DNA of 64,000 nucleotides from Halorubrum sp. JWXQ-INN 858 (GCF_009806985.1 NZ_WUAX01000009.1:275406-339405); one strand, 5' to 3'; shown: positions 1 through 8,442, counted from the first letter of the stretch. The notes: a model not told the origin generated them from the sequence alone. Made by a program: numbers and translations.

Positions 1-1190
1 TCCCGATCCCCGTCCTCCGTCGGACCGTCGAACGGTCGCTGCCCGCGCGATCGAGGGAACTGCCGACGTCGGGACGTGCGGCCACTCTTCGTCGACGAGC
101 CCGATGGCGACGACGTACGGGACGTCGAGCGCCCAGGCGTCGTTCGCCTCGACCACGTCGACGGCGGCGGCCGTCGGCAGCTCCCGTCGGCCGGGGAGCG
201 TTCGCGCGAGCGCCTCGAGGAGCTCGTGGGTCGGAGCCCAGCCACGGTCGATGCGGCCGGTCGCGAGGCGGTCGCCGTACCGCTTACGGACCGTCCGGAG
301 GAGCTCGGCGGTCCGGTCGAACGCGCGAAGCGTCTCCGCGAGCTCGCTGACCGGCCGGCCGTCGGCGGCGTCCGGGAGGACGGCGTCGTCGTACGCTTCC
401 ATGGCCGGGATCAGCACGTCGAGAAACGCGCCGGGAGACGGCGCGGCCGGCGCGGCGTCGAGCCAGTTGAGGTACGCCATCCAGTGTCGCTTCGTCGTCC
501 GGGAAGCCTCGGATCCCGCGATCAGCCGCTTCCACTCGGGGAGGGCGTGCCGCTGTCCGCGAAACCCTCGAGCGACGACGTCGACCGCGGCGCGATCGAG
601 CGGGCCGCGGTCGGGGTTTCGCGGGGGGACCCAACCGAGCCGGAGCGGCTCCCGGAGATCGTCGACGTGGATCCCCGCATCGCGATCCCGGAGGGCCGCG
701 ATCGTCGTCTCGGCGAACCGGTACGGGACGCTCCGGACCAGCCGCAACGGCGACCACACGGCGAGAGTGAGCCCGTATCGTCCCGCGGCCCGTCGGAGCG
801 CGTCCTCGTAGGAGTCGACGTCGACAGCGGTGACGAGCACGTCGCTCGGCGAGACGCCGCGGGAGACGAGCCCCGCGACCGTCGCTATCGCGGCTCGCGC
901 CTCCGCCGCCCGGGTCCGGGAGACGAGTTCGACCGCGGGCGGAACCGTCGTTCGTTCGAGCGCTCCCCGGGGTTCACGGTCGCCTCGATCGCTGTCGTCG
1001 CCTCCGTCGTTGCCGTCGGTCCCGCCGGTGCCGTCGGCCGTCTCGCTGCCGTCGGTCTCGCCGGTGCCGTCGGCCGTCTCGCTGCCGTCGGTCTCGCCGG
1101 TGCCGTCGGCCGTCTCGCTGCCGTCGGTCCCGTCGCCGCCACCTCCATTCTCCACGCCCGCCTCGTCGCTCAGCGCCACCTGAACACCCC
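1..1190 (-). pseudogene. C-terminal part of a frameshifted AddB/RecB-like helicase-nuclease (continues past the window start)
   Basis: This frame stays open on the minus strand to the window edge and continues the gene whose front part lies at 1170-2189. The translation has helicase/exonuclease features: GVSPSDVLVTAVDVDSY, then a helix-rich stretch, then VPYVVAIGLVDEEWP, which resembles the motif before the last helicase motif in AddB/RecB proteins. A nuclease domain would lie outside the window. Its first 50 residues are an acidic T/G/E/D/S linker made by a 36-bp tandem repeat. The two frames appear to change at the C5 run 1187-1191 (G5 on the coding strand). A separate GTG start at 1179 is possible, but the part in front of it is plainly a fragment. 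Sequencing error, pseudogene and true frameshifting cannot be told apart from one sequence. Confidence 0.6.
1012..1128. repeat. 36-bp tandem repeat inside a coding linker
   Basis: Three nearly identical 36-bp units (1012-1047, 1048-1083, 1084-1119) plus a 9-bp partial copy. On the minus strand they encode repeats of a 12-residue acidic unit (GTGETDGSETAD type). The unit length is a multiple of three, so copy-number changes keep the frame. The repeat lies just downstream of the frame change in the helicase-nuclease gene. Confidence 0.9.
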
Positions 1191-2189
1191 CTGTGTACCC
1201 GGACGCTCCGTGGGCGGCTCCGGATCGAGCCGGTCGCGGATCGCCGGCCCGCTCGCCGGCCGCAGGTGAACGTGCACGTCGACGTCGGTGCGGCCGCCGA
1301 CGACGCGACAGCAGTCCTCGAGCGGGGCCGTCAGCATGCTCGTCCCGGCGATCGAGAGGCGCTCGATCGACGGATACGCGTCGCCCCAGACGGTCGGGTC
1401 CGCGGCGACCGCTCGCGTCGCCCGCGCCAGCAGGCTCGTCTCGGAGACGGCCCGGGCGGGGCGCTCGCCGCGACGCGTTCCCCGCCCGTCGCGCCGCTCC
1501 GCGTCGAGCTGCGTCCGGAGATCGGCGTGGAGCCGGGAGACGCCGGCCAGGAGGGCGAGCGTGTCCGTCACGGCCGGGTCGCGTGCAGCGTCAGTATCGC
1601 CCGCGTCTTCCTTCCACCCGGGGCCCGCGTCCTCGTCGACGAGGCGGCTCGCGAACCCGTACATCCGGTCCGGGTCGAAGCCGGTGACGAGTTCGAGCTC
1701 GCTTCGGGTCCGCTCCAGCGTCTCGACGTGGCTCTCCACGGGATCACCGATGACCGCCGCGAGGCGGCCGTACACCGCGTTCGCGTCGTCTGCGTCGTCC
1801 GCGTCGTCCGTGCCGTCCGTGCCGCCCGCGTCGTCCGCGTGCTCCCTGTCGTTGCCGTCGTCCACATCGTCCACGTCGCCAGATTCGGCGGCGTCGATCA
1901 CCTCCCGAATCAGTGCGAGGCGGTCGACGCGGTCGAGCGGAGAGGCGGGGCGGCCGGCCGCTCCGACGAGGTCCTCAGCGAGCCCGCGGATCCGGCGGAA
2001 CGTCAGGCTGCTCTTGGGTCGATCGGCCTCCCGGAGGCGCTCCTCGACGTTCCGCTGATGGAGGTCGACCGGCGTGACGACGAGGTGGGCCGGGTCGGCC
2101 GCGCGCGACGCGTCGTTCCAGATCGCTTCCGCGGACCCGACGTGAACGGAAAAGGGGAGCGAGCGCGTTCGTGGGGGGGACGTGTCCAT
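1170..2189 (-). CDS. N-terminal fragment of an AddB/RecB-like helicase-nuclease
   Basis: 339 residues starting MDTSPPRTRSLPFSVHVG. The ATG at 2189 is preferred over an upstream in-frame start because the preceding 26 codons fall in a 9-bp minisatellite. The family (haloarchaeal AddB-like, PD-(D/E)XK nuclease family proteins) begins with an inactivated helicase domain; here the segments HLVVTPVDLHQRNVEERLRE and DVDVHVHLRPASG fit that layout. The protein stops at FRWR just after the point where homologues run on. The same coding strand continues in another frame at 1-1190, so this looks like a broken gene rather than a short one. An acidic linker near residue 130 (DDVDDGNDREHADD) is ordinary for a halophile. 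The expected role is DNA end processing in recombination and repair. Confidence 0.6.
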   Translation of the reverse strand: MDTSPPRTRSLPFSVHVGSAEAIWNDASRAADPAHLVVTPVDLHQRNVEERLREADRPKSSLTFRRIRGLAEDLVGAAGRPASPLDRVDRLALIREVIDAAESGDVDDVDDGNDREHADDAGGTDGTDDADDADDANAVYGRLAAVIGDPVESHVETLERTRSELELVTGFDPDRMYGFASRLVDEDAGPGWKEDAGDTDAARDPAVTDTLALLAGVSRLHADLRTQLDAERRDGRGTRRGERPARAVSETSLLARATRAVAADPTVWGDAYPSIERLSIAGTSMLTAPLEDCCRVVGGRTDVDVHVHLRPASGPAIRDRLDPEPPTERPGTQGVFRWR

Positions 2190-2215
2190 CGTAGTGAACG
2201 GGGATCGTGACCGAC

Positions 2216-2287
2216 GTTCCGAGCGTTCCGGGGGTTCCGGGTGTTCCGAGCGTTCCGGGGATTCCAAGTGTTTCGAGCGCTTCGGGC
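2216..2287. repeat. 9-bp minisatellite, eight units
   Basis: Eight consecutive 9-bp units of the form GTTCCGAGC / GTTCCGGGG / GTTCCGGGT lie between the helicase-nuclease start (2189) and the end of the upstream gene (2293). Read on the minus strand one frame would give a GTPGTLGT-like repeat, but no coding case can be made. Confidence 0.85.
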
Positions 2288-2292
2288 GTCAC

Positions 2293-2940
2293 TCACCGGG
2301 TGAGTTCCTCGACGGCGCGGTCGCGTCGGTCCTCGCTCTCGCGGATGGCGGCGACGAACTCGTCGACGCGCGCGTTGATCCCCTCGCGGGCGTCCTGGGG
2401 ACTGAACTCCTCGGACATCGTAAGCAGGCGCACGAACGCGCGGAGTTCCTCGTCGGTGATCCGCTCGAACTCGTCGGCCTCGATCTTCGCGATCACCTCG
2501 TCGACGTCGATCTGTCCGACCGGATCGACGTTGAACTCGACGGTGACCATCCGGTAGTCTGAGCCGGCGAGCCGCTGTTCGGACTTCGAGACGCCCTCCG
2601 AGAGCATGTCCTTGAACGGAGTGACGTAGCCCATCGTCCCGAGGTGGAGGAACGCGAGCATGTCGGTGATCCCCTGCGTGTACGCCTCGCGGTCCTCGTC
2701 GTCCGGGTCGAACACCGTCTTGCGGTCGCGGTCCTCGAGACACTCGTAGAGGATGCTGAAATCGAGGACCGCGTTGCGGACCCGGCGACGGATCCGGTTG
2801 CGCTTCTGCTTTTTGGAGTGTTCGGTGTAGTCGGTCTTCCGCCCGAGGAGGAAGTCGCGGTCCGAGGGGGTCAAGATCCCGCGGGGACGCTCGGCGTCGG
2901 CCGCCGTTTCGAGCGACGGGGGCACCTCGTCCTGTGACAT
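2293..2940 (-). CDS. Conserved haloarchaeal protein of unknown function
   Basis: 215 residues. I recognise the block LTPSDRDFLLGRKTDYTEHS followed by a basic stretch (KKQKRNRIRRRVRNAVLDFS) as a protein widely conserved in haloarchaea, but know no function. It is soluble, largely helical, with no signal peptide, membrane segment or catalytic motif. The ATG at 2940 (MSQDEVPP) is chosen over one seven codons upstream because the longer start adds nothing conserved. The basic region near residue 40 could bind nucleic acid; that is inference. It lies upstream of the helicase-nuclease on the same strand, about 100 bp away, with the 9-bp repeat between them. Confidence 0.75.
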   Translation of the reverse strand: MSQDEVPPSLETAADAERPRGILTPSDRDFLLGRKTDYTEHSKKQKRNRIRRRVRNAVLDFSILYECLEDRDRKTVFDPDDEDREAYTQGITDMLAFLHLGTMGYVTPFKDMLSEGVSKSEQRLAGSDYRMVTVEFNVDPVGQIDVDEVIAKIEADEFERITDEELRAFVRLLTMSEEFSPQDAREGINARVDEFVAAIRESEDRRDRAVEELTR

Positions 2941-3065
2941 ACCCGAAACGCGGGGGCTCACGGGATTAATGTTTGTGGTCGGATCTCACGGTCGCCGCGC
3001 CGCGGGCCGTCATCGTCCCTGCCGATCACGGTCTCCGCGCCGCGGGCCGCCGTCGTTTCCACCGG

Positions 3066-4346
3066 TCACGGCCGTCGCTCGCCGATCGACGAGACGACGT
3101 CCGTCAGCACCTCGACCGCGACGTCGAGCGAGCACTCGTCGACGTCGAACGTCGGCGTGTGGTGTGAGGTCGAGTGGTCGGTCCCGATCACGAGGTACGA
3201 GGACCGACCCCCGTTCGCGTGGACGCGGTCCATCAGGAACGTCGCGTCCTCGCTCGCGCCGAGCGGGGCCGCCGGCACGACGGTGTCGATCGCGGGCACG
3301 TCCCGGGCGACGTCGGCGACGAGCCCCGCGAGCGTCGGGTCGCTGTCGACGCTGATCGACTCGCTGATCCGTCGGATCACCACGTCGCAGTCGTGGAGCT
3401 CGGCGGCGGCGTACAGCACCCGTTCGAGCTCCGCACGCGTGTACTCCATCAGCGCGGTCGTCCCGCCGCGGACCTCGCCGTCGAGCGTCACCTCCTCGGC
3501 GATGACGTTGCTCGCGCTCCCGCCCTCGACGCGGCCGAAGTTCACGCGGGTCATCCCGTCGCCGTGTCTGGCGATCCCGTACGCGTTCTGGACCGCCGTC
3601 GTCATCGCCTGCATCGCGTTCGTCCCGCCGCTGGGGTCCTTCCCCGCGTGCGCGCTCGCACCCTCGAACGTCGCGGTGATGTGGGCCATCGCGAGCGGCT
3701 CCGTCGCGCCCGCGACGACCGTCCCCGTCGGGTAGCCGAGCCCGAGGTGGAACGCGAGCAGGTAGTCGACGTCGTCGACGGACCCGCCCTCCGCGAGCGG
3801 CTTGCCGCCGCCGGCGACCTCCTCGGCCGGCTGGAAGAGGACCGTGAACGTCCCGGAGAAGTCGCTCGCCACGACGGCTTCGAGGACGCCGAGCGCGACG
3901 GCCGGGTGGGCGTCGTGGCCGCAGGCGTGCATGTACCCGTCCGTCTCCGACCGAAACCCCTCGTCCGCCGGGCGGTGGCCGGGCTCCGTCGACTCCGGGA
4001 TCGAGACCGCGTCCATGTCGGCGCGGAGCGCGACCGACGGCCCGTCGCCCGCGTGGACCGTCGCGACCACGCCGGTGTGCCCGTCGGCGGTCGCGTCGAG
4101 GACGGCGGTCGGGACGCCGGCGTCGGCCGCCCGGTCGCGCCACTCGTGGATCGTCTCCGACGGTGGCACCGCCATCCGGTGTTCGGAGGCGAGCGCGTCG
4201 CGACCGACGATCAGCTCGTCGACCCCGATCCGCTCGAGCTCCGCGACGATCCGGGCCGTCGTGCGGAACTCACACCAGGCGGGCTCCGGGTGGCGGTGGA
4301 ACGCCCGACGGAGCGCGGAGAGTCGGTTGCGGACGTCGTGGGACAT
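3066..4346 (-). CDS. M20 family amidohydrolase (aminobenzoyl-glutamate hydrolase-like)
   Basis: 426 residues. The metal-site signature HACGHDAH lies near residue 195 and PAEEVAGGG, carrying the catalytic glutamates, near 230; DHSTSHHTP supplies the late histidine. This is the M20D pattern of AbgA/HipO-type amidohydrolases, which cut amide bonds of N-acyl amino acids or p-aminobenzoyl-glutamate in the cytoplasm with two metal ions. A dimerisation lid domain fits residues 245-355. The TATA-like box TTATATAC (minus strand, 4374-4381) is centred about 30 nt before the ATG, so the mRNA is probably leaderless. The true substrate cannot be read from the sequence. Confidence 0.88.
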   Translation of the reverse strand: MSHDVRNRLSALRRAFHRHPEPAWCEFRTTARIVAELERIGVDELIVGRDALASEHRMAVPPSETIHEWRDRAADAGVPTAVLDATADGHTGVVATVHAGDGPSVALRADMDAVSIPESTEPGHRPADEGFRSETDGYMHACGHDAHPAVALGVLEAVVASDFSGTFTVLFQPAEEVAGGGKPLAEGGSVDDVDYLLAFHLGLGYPTGTVVAGATEPLAMAHITATFEGASAHAGKDPSGGTNAMQAMTTAVQNAYGIARHGDGMTRVNFGRVEGGSASNVIAEEVTLDGEVRGGTTALMEYTRAELERVLYAAAELHDCDVVIRRISESISVDSDPTLAGLVADVARDVPAIDTVVPAAPLGASEDATFLMDRVHANGGRSSYLVIGTDHSTSHHTPTFDVDECSLDVAVEVLTDVVSSIGERRP

Positions 4347-4506
4347 CGGGTTGGCGGCGATATGACACGGCAGTATATAACGTCCCCCGTGGCGTCGGCC
4401 GTCGCCGCCAGCGCGTCGGGCAGCGTGACCTGCGTGCTGGGCGGAGTAACCTGCGTGCTGAGCGGGGTGATCGGCGTCACAGCGCGACGTGACCCGTCCG
4501 CCCGAG

Positions 4507-4923
4507 TCAGTACGCGATGAGCGCGACGGCGACGACCGCGGCCGCGATCCCGGCGACGTCGCTCGCGGCCAGCGAGTCGCCGAGGAAGGCGACCCCGAGC
4601 ACGGCGGCGACGACGAAGTACATCGCGGTGACCGTCGTCGCGATGCCGGCCGCGCCGGCCTGTAACGCGCCGTAGTAGGCGACCGCGCCGATCCCCGAGG
4701 CGACCCCCGCGAGCGCGGCGAAGCCGATCGCGGTCGGGTCGTTGCCGAGGACGCTCGTCCCCCGGTAGAGGATGTAGAGGCTCGCCACGCCGATCCCGAC
4801 GCTGTAGGAGACGACCATCGCCGCCTCGGGCGCCATCGACCGCGTCGCGATGTCGGCGAAGAACGCCCAGAACCCCCACGCGAGCGCGCCGACGAGCGCG
4901 AGGACGACGACGAGGTGGTTCAT
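4507..4923 (-). CDS. Small EamA/DMT-family membrane protein
   Basis: 138 residues with about five hydrophobic segments, matching a single EamA domain. Most drug/metabolite transporters have ten segments in two EamA halves; one-domain members act as dimers. Features are WGFWAFFADIATR in the first helix, GAVAYYGALQAG in the middle and a final alanine/valine-rich helix. The substrate is unknown. The gene starts 3 bp after the stop of no other gene on this strand; the BolA-like gene ends 3 bp upstream (4927), so the two are probably co-transcribed. Confidence 0.8.
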   Translation of the reverse strand: MNHLVVVLALVGALAWGFWAFFADIATRSMAPEAAMVVSYSVGIGVASLYILYRGTSVLGNDPTAIGFAALAGVASGIGAVAYYGALQAGAAGIATTVTAMYFVVAAVLGVAFLGDSLAASDVAGIAAAVVAVALIAY

Positions 4924-4926
4924 CGC

Positions 4927-5256
4927 CTACGCCCCGTCGCCGTCGGCCGGGAGCAGCCCCGCCTCGCGGAGCGCCGCGTCGAGGCTCCCGTCGCCGTGTT
5001 CGGCGTACGCGGCCGGGGTGTACGTCTTGATCTCCAGCGCGTGGACCGCCCGCGTCATGTGGTCGCCGACGGCGTCGTACACGCGCTGGTGCTGGTCGAC
5101 GAGCGAGTCGCCGTCGAAGGCGGGCGAGACGACGACCGCCGCGAAGTGGGCGTCCTCGTCCTCGTCGTTGTGGATACGCGGGGCCGTCACGCGGGCGACG
5201 CTGTCCGGAATGCCGTCCTCGATGAGCGCCGCGACCTCGTCGGTGGTGATGGTCAT
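4927..5256 (-). CDS. BolA family protein
   Basis: 109 residues. The core VVSPAFDGDSLVDQHQRVYD resembles the BolA signature in which a loop leads to the helix FxGxxLVxRHRxVY; here the histidine is in DQHQRVYD. BolA proteins partner with monothiol glutaredoxins in Fe-S cluster handling and stress response. The ATG at 5256 is preferred to longer frames because TTTTTGG (minus strand, around 5281-5288) lies about 29 nt upstream as a TATA-like box. It forms a likely two-gene unit with the EamA protein. Confidence 0.82.
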   Translation of the reverse strand: MTITTDEVAALIEDGIPDSVARVTAPRIHNDEDEDAHFAAVVVSPAFDGDSLVDQHQRVYDAVGDHMTRAVHALEIKTYTPAAYAEHGDGSLDAALREAGLLPADGDGA

Positions 5257-5328
5257 ACACGTCACACCGACCCGCGCGCCCAAAAACGGACCGCAACCGG
5301 TTTGTCCCGAGCCGACGCAGCGTCGACC

Positions 5329-5826
5329 GTGAGCGATCCGCCAAGCGACCCCTCGGTCGGCACCTCGAGCAACCCTTCGGTCGGCACCTCGAGCGACCTC
5401 TCGATCGACGCCGACGCGGCCCGCGACCGGCTCTGTGACACACATTCCGAGCGGGTCGCCGCGACGCTCGACTGCGCGGCGGCGGTCGCGGCCGGCTTCG
5501 AGACGACCGTCGGGGGCGACCCCGCGACGCGCGAGTCGCGCGCGGTGCGATCGGCGCTCCGGGCCGCACTCGACCGGGCCGGCCTCCTCGAGGCGTTCGC
5601 GGCGCTCCTGCCCGACCTCGTCGACGCCGCCGGCGGGACGATGGCGGCCCCGCCGGTGGCCGGTCCCCCGTACGTCACCGTCACGTCGACCGGACCGGTG
5701 CTCCGGGCCACGCTCGGCGGGACGCGGCTCGTCGTCCGGATCGAGGCGTTCGCGGTCGTCGACGGCGCGTTCGTCTGGCGGGACCCGTCGCCGTCGGTCG
5801 CCGTCCGGGCCGTCGTTCGCGGGTAG
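5329..5826 (+). CDS. Haloarchaeal protein of unknown function
   Basis: 165 residues from a GTG start. The first 25 residues are a low-complexity S/P/G/T segment (SDPPSDPSVGTSSNPSVGTS) built on a DNA repeat. The rest is an alpha/beta domain with VTSTGPVLRATLGGTRLVVR and a short C-terminal strand segment ending VAVRAVVRG. I do not recognise the family. It is divergent from the BolA-like gene with about 70 bp between starts, and its 3' end faces the dispersed GC-rich element at 5887-6245. Confidence 0.65.
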   Translation: MSDPPSDPSVGTSSNPSVGTSSDLSIDADAARDRLCDTHSERVAATLDCAAAVAAGFETTVGGDPATRESRAVRSALRAALDRAGLLEAFAALLPDLVDAAGGTMAAPPVAGPPYVTVTSTGPVLRATLGGTRLVVRIEAFAVVDGAFVWRDPSPSVAVRAVVRG

Positions 5827-5886
5827 CCGTTACCCGGAACCGGGCCGCGGAGCGGGTGGTTTTCGATGCGGCCGGCGAGGGTCGGT

Positions 5887-6245
5887 CACTTATAAGCGTA
5901 TTCGGGGGTTCGACGATCGCTTATAAGCGTCCGCCCATGGTCGTACGCTCGATTGACACGGACCGAACCGTCGACGCGCGATCAGGCGGACAGACTGTGG
6001 TCGCGGACGCCCAGCCACCGCACCTCACGCCTCCCCAACCTCGTCGCGGCCCCGTCGCCGGCACCGCTCGGCGACGGGGCCGCGACTCCCTCGCACGCGC
6101 TCGGGGGCTCCCGGCGGTCGCCCCCGGAAGCCGCGCGCGCCGACGTGGCATGGTTAGTCACGCCGGTTGGAGCTTATAAATCCGGTCGCGACGCTCCTGG
6201 ATGGTTTATAAAACCGGTCGCGCTTTTCGCGACCACTTATAAAGT
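5887..6245. repeat. Dispersed GC-rich hairpin element flanked by TATAAG boxes, copy 1
   Basis: This fills most of the 440-bp gap between two convergent genes, and no convincing protein gene is seen in it. On the left, TTATAAGCG occurs at 5890 and 5921 (31 bp apart). On the right, TTATAA boxes start at 6174, 6206 and 6237 (32 and 31 bp apart), the first two followed by CCGGTCGCG. The centre holds CCTCACGCCTCCCCAACC (6021-6039), a perfect 18-bp inverted repeat (6043-6060 with 6069-6086, 8-nt loop), CTCCCTCGCACGCGCTC, a GGGGGC/GCCCCC hairpin, and GGAAGCCGCGCGCGCCG. The same order of blocks recurs at 51329-51640. From memory, similar GC-rich palindromic stretches are common between haloarchaeal genes; I could not verify this. 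Confidence 0.6.
6043..6086. other. Perfect 18-bp inverted repeat with 8-nt loop
   Basis: Arms GTCGCGGCCCCGTCGCCG (6043-6060) and its exact complement (6069-6086) around GCACCGCT. It is the central hairpin of dispersed element copy 1. It is not followed by a T-run, so it is not a classical terminator. Confidence 0.9.
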
Positions 6246-6266
6246 CCCGCGGGTGACGCGCCGTCC

Positions 6267-6605
6267 TTACTCGCCCCAGTCGGGGTTCGGCCGGGCGGGG
6301 GAGAACACGTCGAACCCCTCGACGGGGACGTCGCCGCGGTTGACCGCGCCGTGCGGCTCGTCGCCGGGGATGGCGAAGGTGTCGCCCGCGTGGACGGGGA
6401 CGTCCTCGTCGTCGACGACGAACGTGAGCGTCCCCTGCGTCACCGTGCCGACCTGCTCGTGTGGGTGGTCGTGGACCGGCACTTCCGCGCCGGGCTCGAT
6501 ATAAAAGCGCTGGATGCTGGCGTTCTCGCCCGCCGCGCCCTGCGTCAGGTGCACGCCATCGACCGCCTCGACCGCCTCGACCTCGTCGTCGGGAACTACG
6601 TCCAT
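6267..6605 (-). CDS. Small cupin-domain protein
   Basis: 112 residues, one cupin_2 barrel. Cupin motif 1 reads PVHDHPHEQVGTVTQG with both histidines and the glutamate present; motif 2 reads PGDEPHGAVN. Such proteins bind a metal and serve as small enzymes or sensors; no substrate can be assigned. TTTTAAGG (minus strand, near 6633) sits about 28 nt upstream of the ATG, so it is probably leaderless. Its 3' end faces the dispersed element. Confidence 0.88.
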   Translation of the reverse strand: MDVVPDDEVEAVEAVDGVHLTQGAAGENASIQRFYIEPGAEVPVHDHPHEQVGTVTQGTLTFVVDDEDVPVHAGDTFAIPGDEPHGAVNRGDVPVEGFDVFSPARPNPDWGE

Positions 6606-6703
6606 GCATCCATCGCGTCGGGCGATGCCTTAAAAGTCGGGTCGCGGGACGGACAGCGGCGTCCGGGGAACGGGCGGCGATGTCACCGGGACGGACCGCT
6701 GGC

Positions 6704-8395
6704 TCACGGGAACGGGTGATACGTCCGGTCGAGGACGGGCTCGAACCCCATCGACTCCGGAACCGCCCGCGCGCGGTCGCCGAAGAACGGGTCCCCCGTG
6801 AACAGCGGCTGTGCGCGCGGCACGAGGACGCGGACCGCCTCGAAGCCGAGCGCCACCAGGTCCCGGGTGGTCGTTCGCGCGACGTACGCGTCGAGCCCGA
6901 CCGCCCCGACCCGGTCGACGACGGCCGCGAGCTCGTCCGCCCCGTCGAGGGCCGGCTCACCGAGCCCCGCCAGCGGGACCGACGCGTCGGGGTCGAAGAA
7001 CGCCCGCGTGGCCTCGGGGAAGTCGGCGTGTCGACCGATGGCGGCGCTCCCCTCCGCCGCGGTCTCGGGCCCCATCGACCGGAGCTCCGTCCAGTTCTGG
7101 AGCGCCTCCGCGAGCGCGCTCCGCGCGGCGGCCGCCGGGTCGAGGTCCGCGCCGGATCCCGCGGCGAACCGCGGCCACTCCCCGTCGCGGTGGACGCCGA
7201 CCGCGACCACCGGGACGTCGACGTCGGTGGTCACGAGCAGCGGCGTCACCGACAGCGACTCCGCGCGCGCCCGCTTCGTCAGCTCGGTGAACCCCTCGTC
7301 GTCGACCTCGAGCCCGAGCGGCTCCGTCGTCGAGTACCAGCTCGTCATCGTCGCGTCGCGCTCGATCGCCTCGTACAGTCCCGAGAGCGCCGCGTCCGGC
7401 CCGGAAGACCCGAGCCCGAGCCCGGTCGTGATCGCCGGGCGATACCGCTTTTCCGGCGGCGGGAAGCGAACGAACTCCGCCGGCAGGGAGACCGGATCGC
7501 CGGTGGCGAGGTCCGCGCCCGTCGTCCACGGGAGCCGGTCGTCGGGGTCGTACGCCGCCATCCCGTCGGGCCGAACGAAGGCGTCGGGAGTGACCGGGTT
7601 CGGGACGTCTGCGGCCGTCGCCGTGGTGAACGACCGCTCGCGGTAGACGCCGGCGGCGTACCGCTCTAACCCCTCCCCGAGCGCCTTCATGAACGCGCCG
7701 TCCCAGCCCGCGTCGACGCCGCCGGCGAATTCGGCCGCGCGGACGTCGGAGAACGGCGTGGTGTCGGCGAGCGCGGCGACGTAGTACGGCACCGGAAACG
7801 ACGACTGTTCGCCGACCTCTCGCAGCGGCCCGACCCGCCGATCGACCGCCCGCTCGGCGCGGCCGATCGCCTCCGACAGCGGGACGTCCTCGTGTGCCCG
7901 CGGGAGCGCGTCGCCCGGCTCGGGGCCGCAGCCACAGCCCGGCACCGGCAGCAGCGTCCGTTCCGGCCCGGGGACCTCGACGGCGGTGTCGGCGACGGGA
8001 TCTCCGGCGAGCAGCCGGATCGTCCGGCGACCGGCGACCGCGCCCGCGTACCTGACCGCGGAGCGCGTCCCCCTGGGTTCGGGGGCGGCGTCCGGCTCCC
8101 CGCTCGTGACCCGGGCGCGGAGACAGTCGTAACAGGCGTCGTCGAAGACGGTCACGCCGGCGTCGACCTCGGGGAGCGGCACCCCGCCGAGCCCGCCGAC
8201 CTCGACCGCGATCCAGCGGTCGAGCAGTTCGTCCGCCGTCGCGAAGGTCTCCGAGCCCGCCGTGTCGACCACGACGGCGAGGTCGAAGCCGTCCAACAGC
8301 CCACGCTCGACCCGCATGACGTTCACGTCGACGTCACCGAGCGCGGCCGCCACGGCGTCGACGGCGGGACCGTCGCCGACCAATCCGATGTCCAT
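6704..8395 (-). CDS. YcaO family protein with N-terminal ThiF/ocin-like region
   Basis: 563 residues. The front 190 residues look like the partner (ocin-ThiF-like) domain found with YcaO proteins, with cysteines in CYDCLRARV and in GCGCGPEPG that could bind zinc. The YcaO domain follows; ATP-site acidic patterns are GEGLERYAAG near residue 255 and GLYEAIERDATMTSW near 340. YcaO enzymes use ATP to activate an amide for thioamide or azoline formation. The protein ends HPFP, comparable with the proline-rich tail that completes the YcaO active site. No precursor peptide gene is visible beside it, so a housekeeping role (for example thioamidation or a tRNA/sulfur step) is as likely as a peptide natural product. 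The ATG at 8395 is the first one that leaves out a random-looking leader. Confidence 0.85.
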   Translation of the reverse strand: MDIGLVGDGPAVDAVAAALGDVDVNVMRVERGLLDGFDLAVVVDTAGSETFATADELLDRWIAVEVGGLGGVPLPEVDAGVTVFDDACYDCLRARVTSGEPDAAPEPRGTRSAVRYAGAVAGRRTIRLLAGDPVADTAVEVPGPERTLLPVPGCGCGPEPGDALPRAHEDVPLSEAIGRAERAVDRRVGPLREVGEQSSFPVPYYVAALADTTPFSDVRAAEFAGGVDAGWDGAFMKALGEGLERYAAGVYRERSFTTATAADVPNPVTPDAFVRPDGMAAYDPDDRLPWTTGADLATGDPVSLPAEFVRFPPPEKRYRPAITTGLGLGSSGPDAALSGLYEAIERDATMTSWYSTTEPLGLEVDDEGFTELTKRARAESLSVTPLLVTTDVDVPVVAVGVHRDGEWPRFAAGSGADLDPAAAARSALAEALQNWTELRSMGPETAAEGSAAIGRHADFPEATRAFFDPDASVPLAGLGEPALDGADELAAVVDRVGAVGLDAYVARTTTRDLVALGFEAVRVLVPRAQPLFTGDPFFGDRARAVPESMGFEPVLDRTYHPFP

Positions 8396-8442
8396 GCCCG
8401 CCCCACGACGGGTGGGGGAAAAAAGCCCGGGGAGACTCGCCG

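Noticed and set aside
76..1269. A 397-codon open frame on the plus strand
   Set aside because: It is the codon-aligned antisense of the helicase-nuclease; its D/V/E/R/L pattern is the usual mirror of a GC-rich gene on the other strand.
3174..4520. 448-codon plus frame opposite the M20 gene
   Set aside because: Antisense shadow of a gene with clear metal-site motifs.
5921..6151. 76-codon minus frame inside copy 1, with TTTATAA 23 nt upstream
   Set aside because: Arginine-rich random composition; kept only as part of the element, since the promoter-like spacing may be real.
5937..6179. ATG-started plus frame inside dispersed element copy 1, with a TTATAAGCG box ahead
   Set aside because: The product is R/P/G-rich with no conserved pattern, and it crosses a perfect hairpin. 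The box is too close for a normal leaderless start.
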